Part shown: positions 15,343-24,306 of the stretch, in pieces | How the letters are laid out: each line of letters begins with the position of its first letter | Position numbering within the stretch: the first letter of the stretch is position 1 | Assembly: GCA_003223325.1 (NCBI GenBank) | Contig: QHYS01000021.1 | Span: 5,967 to 52,601 of the forward strand | DNA: 46,635 nucleotides | Origin: Acidobacteriota bacterium | GTDB taxonomy: Bacteria; Acidobacteriota; Terriglobia; Acidiferrales; UBA7541 | Reading direction: 5' to 3' | Notes under the pieces: model-generated | Seen by the model: only the letters and a program-made list of their open reading frames with translations | The model's database searches: none | Told to the model about the DNA's origin: nothing | Translations under genes and position numbers: made by a program

Positions 15343-15932
15343 GATCGATTGGGTCGTTTGGGCTTCAATTGATAGCGCAATTCCCCCAGACTCTTGGCCG
15401 CGTGTGCACGAATGACCAGGGCCGCTACAAACGGCTCGGTCAGAAGCGGAAACGGAAACTGCAATGAGGTGCGGCCTGCCGCATCAGTTCGCCCGAAATA
15501 GCTTTCTGGCGAGCCCGCTCCGCCCTCGATAAAGGCCTCAACCTGTGCGCCCGTCACGGGTTGGCCGCCTCTCTTCGACGAGACTTCAATATCCAGCGAA
15601 ACGTGCCCAGACTCCAACCAGGACCCCGCATTCAGGAGCTTGACCGCAATGCCCTCCTGCTTGGCCGACGCCGCTTTCTCCAGCGAGAGCGCTCCCGCGC
15701 GCAATGCATCGAGTATTTCCCTGTGCTGCTTTTCCACTCGAGCCCGGAGAATGGCCTGATCCAAAGCGCCACTGGCCGCCAAATCCTCATAGCTTGTGCT
15801 GTGCCGGTAGACGACCCTGCCTCGATTCAGGACCAGCGTGTCGATGAACGGGTGAGAGATGCCACGTTCTTCGGTCTGCACGTCATAAACGTCCCGACCG
15901 ACTTGTACCTTCGAATTGAAACCAAATTTCAT
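15339..15932 (-). CDS. Conserved protein of unknown function coupled to thiS
   Basis: 197 residues from ATG 15932. Not recognised by function. The N-terminus (MKFGFNSKVQVGRDVYDVQT, then GISHPFIDTLVLNRGRVVYR) looks strongly conserved, followed by a helical middle (QAILRARVEKQHREILDALR) and a C-terminal half (VSLDIEVSSKRGGQPV, GAQVEAFIEG, GRTDAAGRTSLQFPFP) resembling an Ig-like or transthyretin-like beta fold. No signal peptide. The 4-base overlap with thiS suggests joint expression. Promoter: a perfect TATAAT on the minus strand at 15993-15998. Confidence 0.65.
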   Translation of the reverse strand: MKFGFNSKVQVGRDVYDVQTEERGISHPFIDTLVLNRGRVVYRHSTSYEDLAASGALDQAILRARVEKQHREILDALRAGALSLEKAASAKQEGIAVKLLNAGSWLESGHVSLDIEVSSKRGGQPVTGAQVEAFIEGGAGSPESYFGRTDAAGRTSLQFPFPLLTEPFVAALVIRAHAAKSLGELRYQLKPKRPNRS

Positions 15933-15968
15933 TTTTCTGTGGCAGTTTGTGCCTGGTAGGTCACTTGA

Positions 15969-15998
15969 TTGACCCGTCCGTGAAGCGTGGCTATTATA
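15969..15998 (+). promoter_or_regulatory. Promoter of nuo operon 1, with a shared -10 for the divergent gene
   Basis: TTGACC (15969-15974), 17-bp spacer, TATTAT (15992-15997): a strong sigma70-type match. Start of transcription would be near 16004, only about seven bases before nuoA ATG 16011. The complement of 15993-15998 is TATAAT, a perfect -10 for the divergent thiS operon, so one near-symmetric -10 may serve both directions. Confidence 0.6.
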
Positions 15999-16010
15999 GC
16001 TTGTGTATAT

Positions 16011-16409
16011 ATGTCCGGGAACCTGGCCCAAGCCTACGCTCCGCTGTTAATACATCTCCTAGTGGCATTGGGCCTTTCCGCTATCCTGCTGATACTTTCG
16101 AGTTTGATTGGCCAGCATCGTCCCACCCGCGAAAAGATGCAGCCTTATGAATGCGGCATCACGCCGGTGGGTGACGCTCGCGAGCCATTTGACGTCAAAT
16201 TCTACCTCGTGGCCATGGTTTTTATTCTTTTCGATGTGGAAGCTGTCTTCCTGTACCCCTGGGCTTACGTCTTTCGAGAGCTGCGGTGGTTCGGCTTTAC
16301 GGAGATGCTGCTGTATATCTTGATCCTGCTTGCGGGCTATGTTTACCTGTGGAAGAAAGGGGCGCTCGATTGGAACCCCTCAAAAACGCAGCGGGACCGG
16401 CAAACGTGA
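16011..16409 (+). CDS. nuoA: NADH-quinone oxidoreductase subunit A (operon 1)
   Basis: 132 residues, three membrane helices. Conserved loop PYECGITPVGDAREPFDVK and helix VFILFDVEAVFLYPW, with the Asp/Glu of FDVEA near the quinone cavity. ATG 16011 is chosen; the frame also opens at GTG 15987, but that lies inside the promoter's -10 region. NuoA anchors the peripheral arm and forms part of the quinone entry loop. The gene overlaps nuoC as GTGA; nuoB, its normal neighbour, is absent. Confidence 0.92.
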   Translation: MSGNLAQAYAPLLIHLLVALGLSAILLILSSLIGQHRPTREKMQPYECGITPVGDAREPFDVKFYLVAMVFILFDVEAVFLYPWAYVFRELRWFGFTEMLLYILILLAGYVYLWKKGALDWNPSKTQRDRQT

Positions 16410-16885
16410 CGGACAAACCCGCAGACGAAAACCCGATTATCAAAAAATTGCGCGCCTGGGACGGGAAGATGATTGCTGTAACCTCCGAATTCCGGGGCGA
16501 ATTGTCGCTTGTGTTGCCCCCGGAGCAGCTTGCACGGGCCGCCCAATGCCTGCGAGCCGCGCCTGGGTTGCAGTTCGATTTCCTGTCGGATATCTCCGCG
16601 GTAGACCGCTTCCCGATCGAGCCTCGTTTCGAAGTGAATTACCACCTGCTATCTATTCCCTTACGCCAGACGGTGCGCCTGCGCGTCTGGCTGCCGGGTC
16701 AGGATCCGGTCGTTTCTACCGTTGTTCCTGTCTGGCCTACCGCCAACTGGCACGAGCGCGAAATCTTTGATCTCTTTGGTATTCGTTTCGACGGACACCC
16801 GGACCTGCACCGCATCCTGATGCCTGATGATTGGGAGGGCTATCCTCTTCGCAAGGATTATCCGGTCGAGGGGTTCCGTACATGA
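16406..16885 (+). CDS. nuoC: NADH-quinone oxidoreductase subunit C (operon 1)
   Basis: 159 residues from GTG 16406, which overlaps the nuoA stop (GTGA). The 30-kDa subunit signature is present: FDFLSDISAVD, EVNYHLLSI, VWPTANWHEREIFDLFGIRFDGH and [19 protein letters not shown]. NuoC is a peripheral-arm subunit that supports NuoB/NuoD and binds no cofactor. Its C-terminus overlaps nuoD by four bases. Shorter than the operon 2 copy, which has a Pro/Ala-rich extension. Confidence 0.92.
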   Translation: MTDKPADENPIIKKLRAWDGKMIAVTSEFRGELSLVLPPEQLARAAQCLRAAPGLQFDFLSDISAVDRFPIEPRFEVNYHLLSIPLRQTVRLRVWLPGQDPVVSTVVPVWPTANWHEREIFDLFGIRFDGHPDLHRILMPDDWEGYPLRKDYPVEGFRT

Positions 16886-18078
16886 CCACGGTTGAGACCG
16901 CCGCCGGCGCAACTCAAACGATGGTCCTCAATATGGGACCGCAGCACCCCTCCACGCATGGCGTGCTGCGCGTAGTGCTGGAACTCGACGGCGAAACCGT
17001 GGTCAAAGCCCGCCCCGAAATCGGTTATCTCCATACGGGCATCGAGAAGAGTTGCGAAGCCCTTACGTACTCTCAGGCCATCACGCTCACCGACCGCATC
17101 GATTACCTGGCGCCGCTCTCCAATAACCTCGGCTATTGCCTGGCCGTAGAGAAGCTCCTGGGCCTGGAAGTGCCCAAGCGGGCCCAATACATCCGGGTTT
17201 TGCTCACGGAAATGACACGCCTCAACTCTCACCTGGTGTGGCTCGGAACGCACGCCATGGACTTAGGCGCGACCTCGGTGATGCTCTATTGCTTCCGTGA
17301 ACGCGAGGAGATTTTGACGATCTTCGAGATGGTCTCCGGCCAAAGGATGATGACCAGCTACTTCCGAATCGGCGGCTTGGCCCTGGAACCGCCGCCGGGC
17401 TGGCTGGAACGCGTTCGCCACTTCATCGACATGTTTCCCTCCCGTATCGAGGAATACGAAAAGCTGCTCACTCGCAATCGCATCTGGCTGATGCGCACCG
17501 TAGGAATCGGCATCCTCGAAGCCCAGGACGCTATCGCCTTGGGCGTTTCCGGCCCCACATTGCGGGCGGCAGGCGTCGCTTACGACGTGCGCAAATTCTT
17601 TCCTTACTCAAGCTATGAGGAATTCACCTTTGACGTGCCCACCCGCACCGAATCCGATTGCTATGCGCGTTATCTCGTGCGCGTGGCTGAGATGCGCGAG
17701 AGCTTGAAGATTATCCGCCAGGCCATGGGCAAAATTCCTGCCGACGGACCGATAAAGGCCGATGCGCCAGGAATTATTCCGCCACAACGCGAGAAAATGA
17801 AGACGGAGATGGAAGCCCTGATCTACCACTTCAAAATCTTCACGGAGGGCTTCGCGCCGCCGCCCGGCGAGGTTTATCAGCGCGTGGAATCGCCTCGCGG
17901 CGAGGCTGGTTACTTCGTAGTGAGCGATGGCTCCCCGAAACCTTACCGCGTCAAGGTGCGCGCGCCCTCCTTCGTCAATCTGCAGGCGCTGTCCAAACTT
18001 GCGGAAGGCCGTTTGGTGGCCGACCTGATCGCTTGCATCGGAACGATCGACGTTGTCCTCGGAGAAGTGGACCGCTGA
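16882..18078 (+). CDS. nuoD: NADH-quinone oxidoreductase subunit D (operon 1)
   Basis: 398 residues from ATG 16882 (ATGA overlap with nuoC). Start-loop [13 protein letters not shown] carries the quinone-binding His, and DRIDYLAPLSNN the matching Tyr; LVWLGTHAMDLGA, CFREREEIL and the C-terminal IGTIDVVLGEVDR are family signatures. NuoD shares the [NiFe]-hydrogenase large-subunit fold and, with NuoB, forms the quinone site. The partner NuoB must come from elsewhere. The stop overlaps the next start (TGATG). Confidence 0.94.
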   Translation: MTTVETAAGATQTMVLNMGPQHPSTHGVLRVVLELDGETVVKARPEIGYLHTGIEKSCEALTYSQAITLTDRIDYLAPLSNNLGYCLAVEKLLGLEVPKRAQYIRVLLTEMTRLNSHLVWLGTHAMDLGATSVMLYCFREREEILTIFEMVSGQRMMTSYFRIGGLALEPPPGWLERVRHFIDMFPSRIEEYEKLLTRNRIWLMRTVGIGILEAQDAIALGVSGPTLRAAGVAYDVRKFFPYSSYEEFTFDVPTRTESDCYARYLVRVAEMRESLKIIRQAMGKIPADGPIKADAPGIIPPQREKMKTEMEALIYHFKIFTEGFAPPPGEVYQRVESPRGEAGYFVVSDGSPKPYRVKVRAPSFVNLQALSKLAEGRLVADLIACIGTIDVVLGEVDR

Positions 18079-19895
18079 TGGAGCTGCCCCTCATGTTGGA
18101 ACAAAAATTTCAGGTACTCATCCGACGTTATCCGATCAAACGTTCGGCGCTCGTGCCCATGGCTCTCTACGCGCAAGATGTTTTTGGCTACGTGAGCGAA
18201 GACCTGATCTCGGAGATTGCCAACCGCCTCGACTTGAGTCCTCTGCACGTCAACGAAACGCTGGCCTATTACTCGATGATCCGGCGCAAGCCCGTCGGCA
18301 AATATCACGTTCAGGTATGCACAAACGTCTCCTGCATGCTTTGCGGCGGCAACGAGGTCTATGACTTTGTGCAGAAGAAACTGGAGATCGGAAATAAGCA
18401 AGTCACCGCCGACGGCTTGTTTTCGCTCGAGGAGGTGGAGTGCATCGGCGCCTGCACGGGGGCGCCCGCAATGCAGGTCAATTACGACTTCTACGAAAAC
18501 CTCACCGAGCGCCGCACCGATGACTTGCTGGACGCTCTAGATATGGGCTCACGGCCGGCAACGTCAATGCCGACTTCCGGCTCGGTGCACGCCCGCCATT
18601 CTGCCGAAGCGCCCGTGATCAGCCGGCTCTTTGGCGTACCGGATTCGCACAAACTCGACGTCTACTTGCAGCATGATGGCTACAAAGGACTCGAGCGCGC
18701 TCTCAAACAGCTCACGTCAGATCAGGTGATCGAAGAGGTAAAGAAATCAAATTTGCGCGGGTGCGGCGGCGCGGGCTTTCCGACCGGGGCAAAGTGGGGT
18801 TTCGTCCCCAAAGAATCCGCCAAGCCGAAATATATTCTCTGTAACGCCGACGAAAGCGAACCCGGGACCTGCAAGGACCGGCCGCTGATGGAAATGGTCC
18901 CGCACCAACTCATCGAAGGCGTTGTCATCGCCGGCCGCGCCGTCGGCGCTCATCGCGGATATATATACATCCGCGGGGAATACCGCTACGTTCTGGAGAT
19001 CGTCGACGCCGCCATCGAAGAGGCTTATGCCCACGGTTATCTGGGCCAAAACATCATGGGCAGCGGCTTCGATTTTGACCTGGCCACGCATACCGGCGCG
19101 GGCGCTTACGAATGCGGGGAAGAATCGGCGTTGATGGAATCGCTCGAGGGCAAACGCGGCTATCCGCGCATTCGTCCGCCTTTCCCTGCTGTGGTAGGCC
19201 TTTATGGCTCGCCGACGGTGATCAATAACGTAGAAACCCTTTCAGCCGTTCCCTCAATTCTTCATCGAGGAGGCGAATGGTATTCCGGACTAGGCTCTCC
19301 GAAGAATGGCGGCACACGACTTTTTTGCATTTCGGGTCACGTGAACCGGCCCGGCATTTACGAATTGCCGATGGGATTTAACCTAAGACGGATGATTGAA
19401 GAGGTCGCCGGAGGAATTCGGGGAGGCCGTAGGCTGAAAGCGGTGATTCCAGGGGGGAGTTCCTGCCCTCTACTCAAAGCCGAAGAGATCGACCTACCTA
19501 TGGATTTCGATTCGCTGGCCAAGGCTGGATCGATGCTGGGGTCGGGCGGCCTGGTGGTTATCGACGAAGGAACCTGCATGGTGGACTTGGCGCGGCGCAT
19601 CATGCATTTCTACGCTCACGAATCTTGTGGCTGGTGCATACCTTGCCGCGAGGGCACGGATTGGCTCCGCAAGATGCTGGACCGTTTCCATTCCGGAGGC
19701 GGCCGCCGCGAGGACATCGCGCTGATTGGTGAGCTATCGAAAAATATGCTGGGCAGAACCTTTTGCCCGCTCGGTGACGCGGCGGCTCTACCTACGATGA
19801 GCATCGTTAAGAAATGGCCTGACGAATTTGAGAAACATCTCGCAGGCATGTGTCCCTATCAGCCGGCTGAAATGCTGACCGCAACTCGCGCTTAA
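18078..19895 (+). CDS. nuoEF: NuoE-NuoF fusion, NADH-binding diaphorase of complex I
   Basis: 605 residues from ATG 18078. Residues 1 to about 155 are NuoE, a thioredoxin-like [2Fe-2S] domain with Cys81, Cys86, Cys122 and Cys126 (CTNVSC and CIGAC). A linker of about 40 residues rich in Ser/Pro/Ala leads into NuoF: FMN loop RGCGGAGFPTGAKW (227-240), NADH site GAGAYECGEESALMES (340-355) and N3 [4Fe-4S] ligands Cys517, 520, 523 (SCGWCIPC) and 563 (TFCPLGD). The protein oxidises NADH and passes electrons to NuoG. Normally two genes; here one frame spans both with no stop between. It is the only NADH module in the window. Confidence 0.94.
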   Translation: MELPLMLEQKFQVLIRRYPIKRSALVPMALYAQDVFGYVSEDLISEIANRLDLSPLHVNETLAYYSMIRRKPVGKYHVQVCTNVSCMLCGGNEVYDFVQKKLEIGNKQVTADGLFSLEEVECIGACTGAPAMQVNYDFYENLTERRTDDLLDALDMGSRPATSMPTSGSVHARHSAEAPVISRLFGVPDSHKLDVYLQHDGYKGLERALKQLTSDQVIEEVKKSNLRGCGGAGFPTGAKWGFVPKESAKPKYILCNADESEPGTCKDRPLMEMVPHQLIEGVVIAGRAVGAHRGYIYIRGEYRYVLEIVDAAIEEAYAHGYLGQNIMGSGFDFDLATHTGAGAYECGEESALMESLEGKRGYPRIRPPFPAVVGLYGSPTVINNVETLSAVPSILHRGGEWYSGLGSPKNGGTRLFCISGHVNRPGIYELPMGFNLRRMIEEVAGGIRGGRRLKAVIPGGSSCPLLKAEEIDLPMDFDSLAKAGSMLGSGGLVVIDEGTCMVDLARRIMHFYAHESCGWCIPCREGTDWLRKMLDRFHSGGGRREDIALIGELSKNMLGRTFCPLGDAAALPTMSIVKKWPDEFEKHLAGMCPYQPAEMLTATRA

Positions 19896-19904
19896 TCTAA
19901 GGAC

Positions 19905-22214
19905 ATGGCAGAGACAGCACAAATAAAGTTCAGGCTGGACGACCGTGAACTGGCGGTGCCTCCCGGCACTCTGGTCATCGAAGTGGCCCGGCAACAAGGC
20001 ATCGAGATCCCCTCGTTCTGTTATTACCCCGGGCTCGCGCTCCAGGCCGCCTGTCGCATGTGTCTCGTCGAAGTCGAAAAGGCTCCGAAGCTGCAAACCG
20101 CTTGCACGCTCGTGGCCGTGAATGGCATGGTCGTGCGCACCAACACGCCGCAGGTCCACGAAGCGCGCAAGTCCATGCTGGAATTTCTGCTCGCCAATCA
20201 CCCCCTCGATTGCCCCGTTTGCGATAAAGGTGGCGAATGCGAATTGCAGGACATGACCTTCCGCTACGGCGCGGATCGGAGCCGCTTTGCGGAAGAAAAA
20301 CTCCACGTCCCCGAGGTCAGGTGGTCCAACGTCGTCTACTACGACGCGCCCCGCTGCATCCTCTGCTTCCGTTGTGTCCGCGTGTGCGACGAAGGTATGG
20401 ACGTGAAAGCTCTCGGAGTCGGCCAGCGCGGGGCCCATTCGGTGATTATTCCTAATCGCGACGGCTATCTCGAGTGCGTGGAGTGCGGTATGTGCATCGA
20501 TATATGCCCCGTTGGCGCGCTTACCAGCGGCACTTACCGCTACCAAACTCGCCCCTGGGAGATGCAGTACGTCCCGACCGTGTGCCCGCACTGTTCCAAT
20601 GGCTGCAAAACGACGCTAAGCGTGCGCAATCACGAAATCCTCCGCGCCAATAATCGTGACCTCTCCGGCTATAACGGCGATTTTCTCTGTGCGAAAGGCC
20701 GCTTCGCATTCGACTTCACTCGCCAGCCCGAAAGGCTGAATCAACCCTTGATCCGCCTTGGAGGCAGGCTCGAACCCACGAGTTGGCAGGAGGCGCTGCA
20801 AACGGTGGCCTCACGGTTGGCCACCATTCGCAAGCAAAATGGCCCGGACGCCATCGCCTTTTACGGCTCGAACCGGACTACAAATGAAGAGAATTATTTG
20901 CTGGGGCGCATCGCGCGGGCTTCGGTGGGAACAAACAACGTGGATCACCATCGCACCGCGGATTACGCAGGCCTGATGGCGCTGGCGGCCACTTTGGCGG
21001 GTTCCGACTCAACCAGTGGCGGATCAACTCACAGCGGATCGGGCAGAATTTTTGCCACGATGCGCGATCTGGAGTCTGCGCTGGCTCTTCTGTTGATCAG
21101 CAACGATGCCACCGAGCAAAGTCCTTTAGTTGCCTGGCAGATTCGCACGGCCATCCGGCACCATCGTGCGCGCCTATACATCCTGGACTCGCGCGAACAG
21201 CAGCTGCACCGCAAAGCGCAAGACTTTGTCCTGTTTTCCAGAGGGCAGGAAGCAGCGGCAATCGCCAGGCTCTCCGCCAGCGGCAGCGGCACCGTAGATG
21301 CTTCCGAAAGAGATTTGGACCGTCGCGTGCGCGCTCTCCGCGATGCGCTCGCCGGCGAAAACGATCTTATCGTGCTCTTCGGCGCGGCCGTTCAAGGCGC
21401 CGCGCTTGCTCGTCTCGGCGAATTCGCCCGGGAACGCGCCGCGCTGGGCAAGCGCACGCGATTCATGGCTCTCGGCGATTACGCCAATTCACGCGGGGCC
21501 GCGGATATGGGACTTCTGCCTGACTTGCTGCCCGGATATGCGCCCATCGCCAATCCTGCGGCGCGCCAATTTTTCGGCGAGCTTTGGGGCGCGACGCTGT
21601 CAGAAAAAGCCGGGCTCGATTCGCGAGTCATGCTGAGTGCCGCTGCTGCCGGGCGACTGAAAGCCCTCTACGTCGTCGGCGCCAATCCCGCCAAGAAAAC
21701 GAACTTTGTCGGATCGAAACGAATGGGTATGCTCGATCTGCTGGTGGTTCAAGACTTGTATCTCTCTGAGACGGCGCGGCTCGCCGACATCGTTTTGCCC
21801 GCGCTTTCAGGCTTCGAGAAGAGCGGCACGATGACGAATACTGCCGGTGAGGTCCAGCTCGTGTGCAAGGGCGGGGATTTTATGGGCGCGCGCTCGGATT
21901 TCGACATTCTCCGCATTATTTCTTTCCAATTGGCGCAGCAGGGACTCGGCGAGCCCATCCGCTTGCGTACGCCGGACGCCGCATTCGAAGAAATCTCGCG
22001 CCAGGTTCCCGGATATGGCGTCTCCTGGACCGGTCTACTTAGTGGCGCCGCCGAAGCCACCCGGCCGAACCCAGCGTCCGCAAACGGCCATGGCTTTGCG
22101 GAAGCAGCTGAGGGCGTCATCTTTTCGAGCAACGATTCGCTTTTCACCAGCGGCAGTTTGACCCCTTATTGCCGCATGATTCGCTCTCTCCGGGAAGCGG
22201 GCGCGACGCTGTGA
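19905..22214 (+). CDS. nuoG: NADH-quinone oxidoreductase subunit G with extra ferredoxin-type cysteines
   Basis: 769 residues. [2Fe-2S] N1b: Cys39, 50, 53, 67. N5: His99, Cys103, 106, 112. Then two ferredoxin-type motifs, CILCFRCVRVC (151, 154, 157, 161) and CVECGMCIDICPVGAL (191, 194, 197, 201); standard NuoG uses only 151, 154, 157 and 201 equivalents for N4, so four more Cys could hold an added [4Fe-4S]. N7-type set: Cys227, 230, 234, 262. The rest is a molybdopterin-oxidoreductase-like domain (VVGANPAKKTNFVGS, LADIVLPALSGFEKSGT). Carries electrons from NuoEF towards NuoI. Overlaps nuoH (GTGA). Confidence 0.93.
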   Translation: MAETAQIKFRLDDRELAVPPGTLVIEVARQQGIEIPSFCYYPGLALQAACRMCLVEVEKAPKLQTACTLVAVNGMVVRTNTPQVHEARKSMLEFLLANHPLDCPVCDKGGECELQDMTFRYGADRSRFAEEKLHVPEVRWSNVVYYDAPRCILCFRCVRVCDEGMDVKALGVGQRGAHSVIIPNRDGYLECVECGMCIDICPVGALTSGTYRYQTRPWEMQYVPTVCPHCSNGCKTTLSVRNHEILRANNRDLSGYNGDFLCAKGRFAFDFTRQPERLNQPLIRLGGRLEPTSWQEALQTVASRLATIRKQNGPDAIAFYGSNRTTNEENYLLGRIARASVGTNNVDHHRTADYAGLMALAATLAGSDSTSGGSTHSGSGRIFATMRDLESALALLLISNDATEQSPLVAWQIRTAIRHHRARLYILDSREQQLHRKAQDFVLFSRGQEAAAIARLSASGSGTVDASERDLDRRVRALRDALAGENDLIVLFGAAVQGAALARLGEFARERAALGKRTRFMALGDYANSRGAADMGLLPDLLPGYAPIANPAARQFFGELWGATLSEKAGLDSRVMLSAAAAGRLKALYVVGANPAKKTNFVGSKRMGMLDLLVVQDLYLSETARLADIVLPALSGFEKSGTMTNTAGEVQLVCKGGDFMGARSDFDILRIISFQLAQQGLGEPIRLRTPDAAFEEISRQVPGYGVSWTGLLSGAAEATRPNPASANGHGFAEAAEGVIFSSNDSLFTSGSLTPYCRMIRSLREAGATL

Positions 22215-23431
22215 ACGATACCATCGCGCGTTCGATTCTGGTCGTTTCTCTTGTGAAGGTCGTAGTGCTGCTCTTTCTCGTTTTAACCGCCGTCGCTTAT
22301 CTGGTCTGGTTCGAACGCAAAGTCGCTGCGCATATTCAGGGGCGCTGGGGGCCTTACCGCGTAGGTCCTCATGGCTTGCTGCAGCCGCTCGCGGACGGCG
22401 TCAAGTTTCTCCTAAAGGAAGATGCGACCCCGGCCGGCGTCGATCGCTTTCTTTATTTCTCTGCTCCCCTGCTGACTATGACTCTGGCGATCTCTGCCAT
22501 CGCCATGATTCCGTTTGGTCCAGCGTCCATTCACATTTTTGGCATAGCCACGCCGCTCGTAATCGCGAACATCAGCGTCGGCCTTCTGGCCATCTTCGCC
22601 ATCACCTCCGTCGGCGTATACGGCGTGGCCCTGGGCGGCTGGTCTTCCAACAGCAAGTATTCGCTCCTCGGAGGCCTGCGCAGTTCGGCCCAAATGATCA
22701 GTTACGAATTGTCGCTCACGCTCTCGGTCGTCGGCATCCTGCTGCTGGCCGGAACGTTTAATCTAAGTGAGCTCATCATGCGCCAAGATGGTTACACTTG
22801 GGGCCACTTGCCCAAATGGAACCTGCTGAACCCGACGTTCCCGCAAATACTCGGATTCTTCTGCTATTTCGTTGCCGCCATCGCGGAGACCAATCGCGCC
22901 CCCTTTGACTTGGCGGAGGCCGAATCGGAACTCGTGGCCGGCTACCACACCGAATATTCCAGCTTCAAATTCGCCATGTTCTTTTTGGGAGAGTATGCCA
23001 GCATGATTACGGTCGCCTGTCTCGCCTCAATTCTCTTCCTTGGCGGCTGGCTTTCTCCTTTTCCTCAAACGCCCGGTCTGGACTGGACCCGCTATCTTCC
23101 TGCAGGAGTTTTGGCCGTCGCCGGAGTGGCTCTGATCATCCATGGCGTTCGCTACATCAACGTGTTTGGCCGTATCGCATTGCCTGTTCTGGGAGTCATT
23201 CTCGGTGCGCTATCATTTCTGTGCTCACAGCCGGGCGTTATCGATGATATACAGGGCCCGTTCTGGTTTTTGGCCAAAGTGTTGTTCGTGCTCTTCGTTT
23301 ACGTTTGGGTGCGCTGGACGTTGCCACGGTTTCGCTATGATCAACTGATGCGCTTCGGCTGGAAGGTGCTCTTTCCGGTTGCGCTCTTGAACGTCATATT
23401 GACAAGCCTTGCGGTGGTGATGCGCAAATGA
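22211..23431 (+). CDS. nuoH: NADH-quinone oxidoreductase subunit H (operon 1)
   Basis: 406 residues from GTG 22211, overlapping the nuoG stop. About eight membrane helices; signatures are FERKVAAHIQGRWGP, ADGVKFLLKED and ETNRAPFDLAEAESELVAGY with HTEYSS, the acidic loop that lines the quinone chamber. NuoH links quinone reduction to the proton-pumping chain. A longer frame from 22169 overlaps nuoG deeply and is not needed. nuoI, which normally follows, is missing: the gene overlaps nuoJ directly (ATGA). Confidence 0.93.
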   Translation: MNDTIARSILVVSLVKVVVLLFLVLTAVAYLVWFERKVAAHIQGRWGPYRVGPHGLLQPLADGVKFLLKEDATPAGVDRFLYFSAPLLTMTLAISAIAMIPFGPASIHIFGIATPLVIANISVGLLAIFAITSVGVYGVALGGWSSNSKYSLLGGLRSSAQMISYELSLTLSVVGILLLAGTFNLSELIMRQDGYTWGHLPKWNLLNPTFPQILGFFCYFVAAIAETNRAPFDLAEAESELVAGYHTEYSSFKFAMFFLGEYASMITVACLASILFLGGWLSPFPQTPGLDWTRYLPAGVLAVAGVALIIHGVRYINVFGRIALPVLGVILGALSFLCSQPGVIDDIQGPFWFLAKVLFVLFVYVWVRWTLPRFRYDQLMRFGWKVLFPVALLNVILTSLAVVMRK

Positions 23432-23958
23432 CGCCTCAATTGGTGATTTTCCTGGTGCTGGCGGCCATTGCCATAGCGGGCGCCGTGAACGTGATCCTGC
23501 AACGGCACCCGATTCACAGCGCCATCTCCTTGATTAGCGTCATGATTGCGCTGGCCGGACTCTTCTTGCTTCTCGAATCGGAATTCATAGCCGTGGTCCA
23601 GATCATCGTGTATGCCGGCGCGATCATGGTGTTGTTCGTGTTTGTGATCATGCTGCTCAATGCCGGCGCCGAAGAGCGCACCAACATGAGCCGCATGGCG
23701 CGTTACGCGGGCGTCCCGCTGGCGATCTTCCTGCTTATCGAGCTTGCCTATCAGATTGGCGCAGCGGCCTTATCGATGACGCCGCAGCCACTGGCCGAGG
23801 ACGTGACGCGCCGGTTATCCATGCTCTTGTTCCAGGATTTCGTGTTTCCGTTTGAGTTAACGTCCATTTTGATCCTCATCGCCATTCTTGGCGCGCTGGT
23901 GCTGGCCCAGCGAGGTGAAAGCGTGCCCGCCAAGGGCGGGCCAAAAACAATTACCTGA
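23428..23958 (+). CDS. nuoJ: NADH-quinone oxidoreductase subunit J (operon 1)
   Basis: 176 residues, five predicted membrane helices. [19 protein letters not shown] is the conserved helix 3 with the pi-bulge Tyr/Gly that controls water entry during pumping. The C-terminus ([22 protein letters not shown]) is typical. ATG 23428 overlaps the nuoH stop, showing cleanly that no nuoI ever stood between them in this arrangement or that it was lost without scar. nuoK follows after 38 bp. Confidence 0.92.
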   Translation: MTPQLVIFLVLAAIAIAGAVNVILQRHPIHSAISLISVMIALAGLFLLLESEFIAVVQIIVYAGAIMVLFVFVIMLLNAGAEERTNMSRMARYAGVPLAIFLLIELAYQIGAAALSMTPQPLAEDVTRRLSMLLFQDFVFPFELTSILILIAILGALVLAQRGESVPAKGGPKTIT

Positions 23959-23996
23959 AGGCCTGCTCGAATCGGCAGAAGGTAAAGGAGAGAACC

Positions 23997-24299
23997 TTGG
24001 TGCCCATTTCCTACTACCTCGCTCTCAGCGCCGTCCTCTTCGGTCTCGGCGTAATCGGCTTTGTTTTCAAACGCAACATCATCACAATTTTCATGTCCAT
24101 CGAATTGATGCTCAACGCGGTCAACCTTGCTTTCATTGCGTTTGGCCTGGCCCTCGGTCAATTACAAGGGCAGGTATTCGTATTTTTCGTAATCGTCGTG
24201 GCCGCGGCGGAAGCAGCCGTAGGTCTGGCCATCGTAATTGTGATCGCACGGAACCGGCAATCGCTCAACGTCGAGCGCATCAATCTGCTGAAGCTATAA
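23997..24299 (+). CDS. nuoK: NADH-quinone oxidoreductase subunit K (operon 1)
   Basis: 100 residues, three membrane helices with both conserved glutamates: [13 protein letters not shown] (helix 2) and [13 protein letters not shown] (helix 3), needed for proton translocation. The start is TTG 23997, six bases after AAAGGAG (23984-23990); it is supported because the operon 2 paralogue begins with the same MVPI from an ATG. GTG 24000 is a less likely alternative. Followed by nuoL after 7 bp. Confidence 0.92.
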   Translation: MVPISYYLALSAVLFGLGVIGFVFKRNIITIFMSIELMLNAVNLAFIAFGLALGQLQGQVFVFFVIVVAAAEAAVGLAIVIVIARNRQSLNVERINLLKL

Positions 24300-24306
24300 G
24301 TCAGGA

